Origin: Chrysogorgia sp. JL179-B06
Lineage: Eukaryota > Cnidaria > Anthozoa > Scleralcyonacea > Chrysogorgiidae
DNA: 64,000 nucleotides
Assembly: GCA_035772405.1 (NCBI GenBank)
Contig: JAYKKM010000471.1
Location: 168,501 to 232,500, forward strand
Reading direction: 5' to 3'
In this document: positions 60,591 to 64,000 of the stretch, one piece after another
How positions within the stretch are numbered: position 1 is the first letter of the stretch
Layout of the letters: each line of letters opens with the position of its first letter
Made by a program: the position numbers and the translations under genes
Notes under the pieces: model-generated
The model's input: only the letters and a program-made list of their open reading frames with translations
Told to the model about the DNA's origin: nothing
Databases searched by the model: none

Positions 60591-61430
60591 GTGAGTTTCG
60601 GCTTTCAACTTGATCCATGTAACGCTGGTGTAAATCGTGGCATTTCCTTTTGCTGTCAACATGTTAATGTTGATGTTGTGTTTGTCGAAGATAGAGCAGT
60701 AATCAAGATTGATGATAATTACTACGATGACACCTGTGCATTACAGAAGGTTCTTTTCAAATTAACGGTGGAACGTGATCTTGATAGAGCGAAATCTCTT
60801 TCTATTCAGGGACCCTTTCTTTGCCTAACGGATATTCATTTAAAATCGTCACATTCTATTCTTTATAATTGGAAAATCGGTGATGATTTAGTTAAATTTG
60901 CGATCAAAGCCCGATTAAATTTGCATCCTACCAACTTTACAATTTTCATTTGGAATCGTGAACATGATCCAATGTGTCCATTTTGTCGACAACATACCGA
61001 GAGTATGGCACACTTGATGAACGGATGCAAAGAATTTCATAATTATTACAATCGTCGTCACAATCGAATAGCAGACAAAATAGCCGATGAAATCAAACAG
61101 AGTTGTCCCCGTAGTCGCGTTTATTCAAACAAGTTGTTGGAAACCGTTTTCCCGGAATTTCAGGAGCAGTTGTCATTGTTTCGTCATCGAAAACCAGATA
61201 TTTTAGTCATTGATCCGGTGATGAAGTCATGTATTGTGGTGGAAGTGACCGTTTGCTACGATCTTTATTTTGGTTACGCCTTTGATGGGAAATGTGAGAG
61301 ATACGAACCTGTTTGTAATTTTCTGCGTAGAAGGAATTGGAGCGTTAAACTGATTGTTTTGTGTTTTGGATCCCTCGGGTGTATTAAAAAGGATGTTTGG
61401 CGTGGAATGAGAGCTTTTGTCAATCGATAG
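60591..61430 (+). pseudogene. R2-type non-LTR retrotransposon, C-terminal part with restriction-like endonuclease
   Basis: An open frame of about 280 codons. It contains the zinc knuckle CPFCRQHTESMAHLMNGCKE followed by RRHNRIADKIADEIK, then the restriction-like endonuclease signature HRKPDILVIDPVMKSCIVVE (PD...E) and VTVCYDLYFGYAF, and ends GMRAFVNR. This is the end of R2/NeSL-like RT proteins, so the element is 5'-truncated and the RT is absent. This frame has no stop. The region is followed by an ATT run about 255 bp downstream. Confidence 0.75.
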
Positions 61431-61689
61431 AGATGATGCAAAGAGACTGCTGAGTTGGTGCTCGCTATCAAACTTAATTATGGCAAATTATATATGGAGA
61501 CATAGAGTAAAGAAACTAGTCTCATGACTACCTTATCCTTTTCAATGTCAATTTGAATGACTACATATACTGTATATTGCTTTGTTGATACTGTGTTGTA
61601 GGTTTGATACAATTTATGTGACTGTCGCATGCCTAGCATATATATTTATTGTATTAGAACTGAGCAGAGTGTTCAGGTGTTAGGGCAGA

Positions 61690-61726
61690 AAGGAAAATTA
61701 TTATTATTATTATTATTATTATTGGG
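61690..61726. repeat. (ATT)n microsatellite
   Basis: Around 10 ATT units, followed by a GGGGGTTTAGTGGG segment. It may be the tail of the retrotransposon above. Confidence 0.75.
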
Positions 61727-61882
61727 GGTTTAGTGGGTTTATTATAGGGGGTTATTATTATTAGGCGTTATGATTATGGTTAGAACCTGGTTTAGGTTGA
61801 TGGGACCTGGTTGTAGTTGCATATATAATAATAAACTACTATAGTCTATATAAACATGATGTACCTACCCATTTACCCCTGA

Positions 61883-62481
61883 GTGATGCTCCGTGGCACA
61901 GTCAACAAGGAACACAGGCTCTGGGAACTTTACATAGTCCCGATGGAGTGCGCAAAAGACCCTGTGAAGTGTGCATTAAATATTTTGCCACGACTATTTA
62001 GTGAAGAGGAGGTAGCTGACGGAACTCTTGAATTGTCCAAGAAGTCTAAGAGGACCCTCTTGGACAAAGAAAAAACCAATAAGTTGTTTGATATGTACAG
62101 TACAATGAGTAAAACATTCCCAGTGCTTGTTCAGGCTCCCTTGTTACCTTATAAATATCACTGTAAACTACTGTATATTGTGCAACAAAACATATTATCA
62201 AATAAAAAATACCAAACAACATACAAAATAAGAATTATGGCTTCATTGACATGATAACCTGCAAATGCAAATTCGATTAGACTTTCAGAACAGTTAATTG
62301 AAGCAATAAACTTGACAAGTAACTGCTTTCTTATCTGATTATTTTATAGACGTACTCCGAATAAAAGACGGCGAACGTACGTTCACAAAAATCACCAACA
62401 AGTCATTGCCTGCAATAAAAAATGCAGGGATGCTATGAGAAGAATGGAAAATAAGTGTTCCAAGAAAATTGCAACTGATTA
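61883..62481 (+). CDS. BEN-domain-like gene fragment, two probable exons
   Basis: Exon 1 (from 61883, ATG at 61883/61886) reads RLWELYIVPMECAKDPVKCA, LNILPRLFSEEEVADGTLEL and RTLLDKEKTNKLFDMY, with the LF..EE...G...LD..K pattern of BEN domains. After about 250 bp a TTTTATAG acceptor at 62349 precedes RTPNKRRRTYVHKNHQQVIA and CNKKCRDAMRRMENKCSKK, stop at 62481. The donor is uncertain (GTACAG near 62093 gives a matching phase). BEN domains bind DNA and chromatin partners. It may be part of a larger gene or a transposon-derived copy. Confidence 0.45.
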
Positions 62482-62754
62482 ATTGATTTAATCATTTGAT
62501 ACATTTTATAATTCAGTTTTAATTTGATTTTATAACATTACATATCAAACTATACATGTAGAAGTAATATTTGTCTTTCGTATATATATTCTGTAATTTA
62601 ATTAACAATTGCACCTAGAATAAATGGGATTTTTTTCAATGATACTATATCTTGCATTTGTTTTTGTTTTGTTTTAAATATGGATCTAATGCATGGAGGG
62701 TGTCAGATAATATAGTGTATACTGTATATACCAATCATAAAAACCTTAGAATTT

Positions 62755-63500
62755 CTTATGTAACCTTTTTGTAAGATCTAAAATCTTGCAAAAATATTGT
62801 ATGATCTTATAAGATCTTGTATGATCTGGTAATTTCCTACATGATCTTGTGAGATTTCCTATATAATTTTGTATGATCTTGTAAGTTCTTATAAGTTCTT
62901 GTATAATTTTGTAAAATCTTGTATGATCTTATAAGATGTATAATCTTATAAGATCTTGTATGATCTTGTAAAATCTTGTAAGATCTTGTATGATCTTTTA
63001 AGATTATGTGTGATCTTATAAGATCTTGTATGATTTTATAAGATCTTGTAAGATCTTGTATGATCTTGTAAGATCATGTACCGGTATGATCTTTTAAGAT
63101 CTTGTATGATCTTATAAGATCTTGTATGATCTTGTAAAATCTTGTATGATCTTATAAGATCTTGTAAAATCTTTTAAGATCTTGTACGATCTTGTAAAAT
63201 CTTGTAAGATCTTGTAAAATCATTTAAGATCTTGTATGATCTTATAAGATCTTGTATGATCTTATAGGATCGCGCAAGATCTTATCTGGTATTATAATAG
63301 CTTATAAAGAGTGTTTAAGATCTTGTTATATCATGTAAGATCTTGTAAGATTGTGTAAGATCTTGCAAGATTTTAAATAAGATCTTGCAATATACATAGG
63401 AAAACTTGCATGATCTTGCAAGTACTTGCAAGATTCTTGTAAGATCTTATATAAGATCTTACAAGAATCTTATAAGATCTTACAAGATCTTACACAAGAT
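62755..63500. repeat. GATCTTGTAT minisatellite array
   Basis: Dozens of 10-11-bp units AAGATCTTGTA, TGATCTTATA and AAATCTTGTA, with GATC at nearly every period. The array reverses strand sense near 63430 (AAGATCTTATATAAGATCTT), so part is palindromic. Confidence 0.85.
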
Positions 63501-63569
63501 TTCTACATGGGATATCTCACGGGCTCAGCTGCCAGCTTTGATACGATTATGGCGTAATGCGTATTCTTA

Positions 63570-63830
63570 CCGATTATGCTACATGTTACAGCATGTTACA
63601 TCATGTTACACTACATGTTACACTACATGTTACTGTTCAATTGTTAGATTATATTATCAATCTTTACATGTTACAACATGTTACACCTACTTTTTTTAAA
63701 GTAAAAATAGTTTATTTTAAAAAGTATAGGTGTAACATGTTGTAACATGTAAATAATTATAGTAGGACATAACAATTTTAGTGTAACATGTAGTGTAACA
63801 TGTAGTGTAACATGGTGTAACATGTGGTAA
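63570..63830. repeat. CATGTTACA repeat forming a large inverted repeat
   Basis: The left side has CATGTTACA units (63578-63690). A spacer with TTTTTTTAAAG and ATAGTTTATTTT follows, then the right side has TGTAACATG units (63729-63825). CATGTTACACCTACTTTTT pairs with AAAAAGTATAGGTGTAACATG. Confidence 0.85.
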
Positions 63831-64000
63831 TTTTAGTCAGACTCTTTATTACTGATAAAATAAAAAGACCTTCATTGGAGAAAACACCCATTTTGTGGCA
63901 AATGCGTGTACATGTACATTGAAACCATATTCAATAATGTCAAATGTGTACCACGCTGACTGATAATATTCTATAGGTAAGCCTTTTGCAGCACTGTTAG
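63831..64000. other. Window end, nothing identified
   Basis: No feature recognised. Confidence 0.4.

Noticed and set aside
62755..63500. CRISPR-like array
   Set aside because: Units are 10-11 bp and contiguous, with no spacers, in an animal genome.

Overview
This is intergenic and accessory DNA from an animal nuclear genome. It has spliced genes with GT-AG introns, Penelope-like, LINE and R2-type retroelements, many DNA transposons and MITEs, a tRNA-derived SINE family, long TA microsatellites and a complete Polinton/Maverick. The element mix and the host gene families fit an early-branching marine invertebrate such as a cnidarian or sponge. That placement is an inference and I cannot name the species. 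There are no prokaryotic operons, rRNA genes or CRISPR arrays.

Layout. 0-20 kb is mostly transposon debris: a Helitron-type fragment (OTU plus Helitron N-terminal region), a Mutator-like transposase split by a 2.4-kb insertion that carries hammerhead-ribozyme motifs, a 1.58-kb foldback element with a 7-bp target duplication, a two-ORF transposase-like gene broken in a TA run, a three-exon chromodomain gene (15.7-16.8 kb, the best host gene), SINE copies and a hAT-type MITE. 20-28 kb is a Penelope-like element (RT plus GIY-YIG, with a hammerhead motif at its 3' side). It has been split by a 5'-truncated LINE and by a 2.4-kb TIR element, and lies next to an inverted partial copy of itself. 28.2-35.4 kb is a 7.2-kb CACTA-like element with TA target duplication, repeat-rich ends, and captured SAM-domain and protein-kinase exons.

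36,304-52,832 is a 16.5-kb Polinton flanked by a perfect 6-bp duplication (TCGCAG). Its long terminal inverted repeats end in 168-bp near-perfect palindromes. It encodes protein-primed DNA polymerase B, a DDE integrase, an FtsK/HerA-type packaging ATPase, a major capsid protein, a probable minor capsid protein, a fibre/lectin-like protein, several small membrane proteins, a type II thymidine kinase and a BRO-N/nuclease/zinc-finger fusion. The genes cover replication, integration, packaging and virion structure, so it is an integrated virus-like element. PolB, integrase, capsid and one membrane protein each carry a reading-frame break, and I see no adenain-type protease, so this copy is probably not autonomous. 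Leftward genes occupy 36.98-42.26 and 43.77-46.64 kb; rightward genes occupy 42.39-43.69 and 46.62-52.11 kb.

52.8-64 kb holds a 330-bp TA microsatellite, a decaying multi-exon host-type gene (minus strand), an unidentified ORF, a MITE, the C-terminal end of an R2-type retrotransposon with restriction-like endonuclease, a BEN-like gene fragment and two striking low-complexity arrays.
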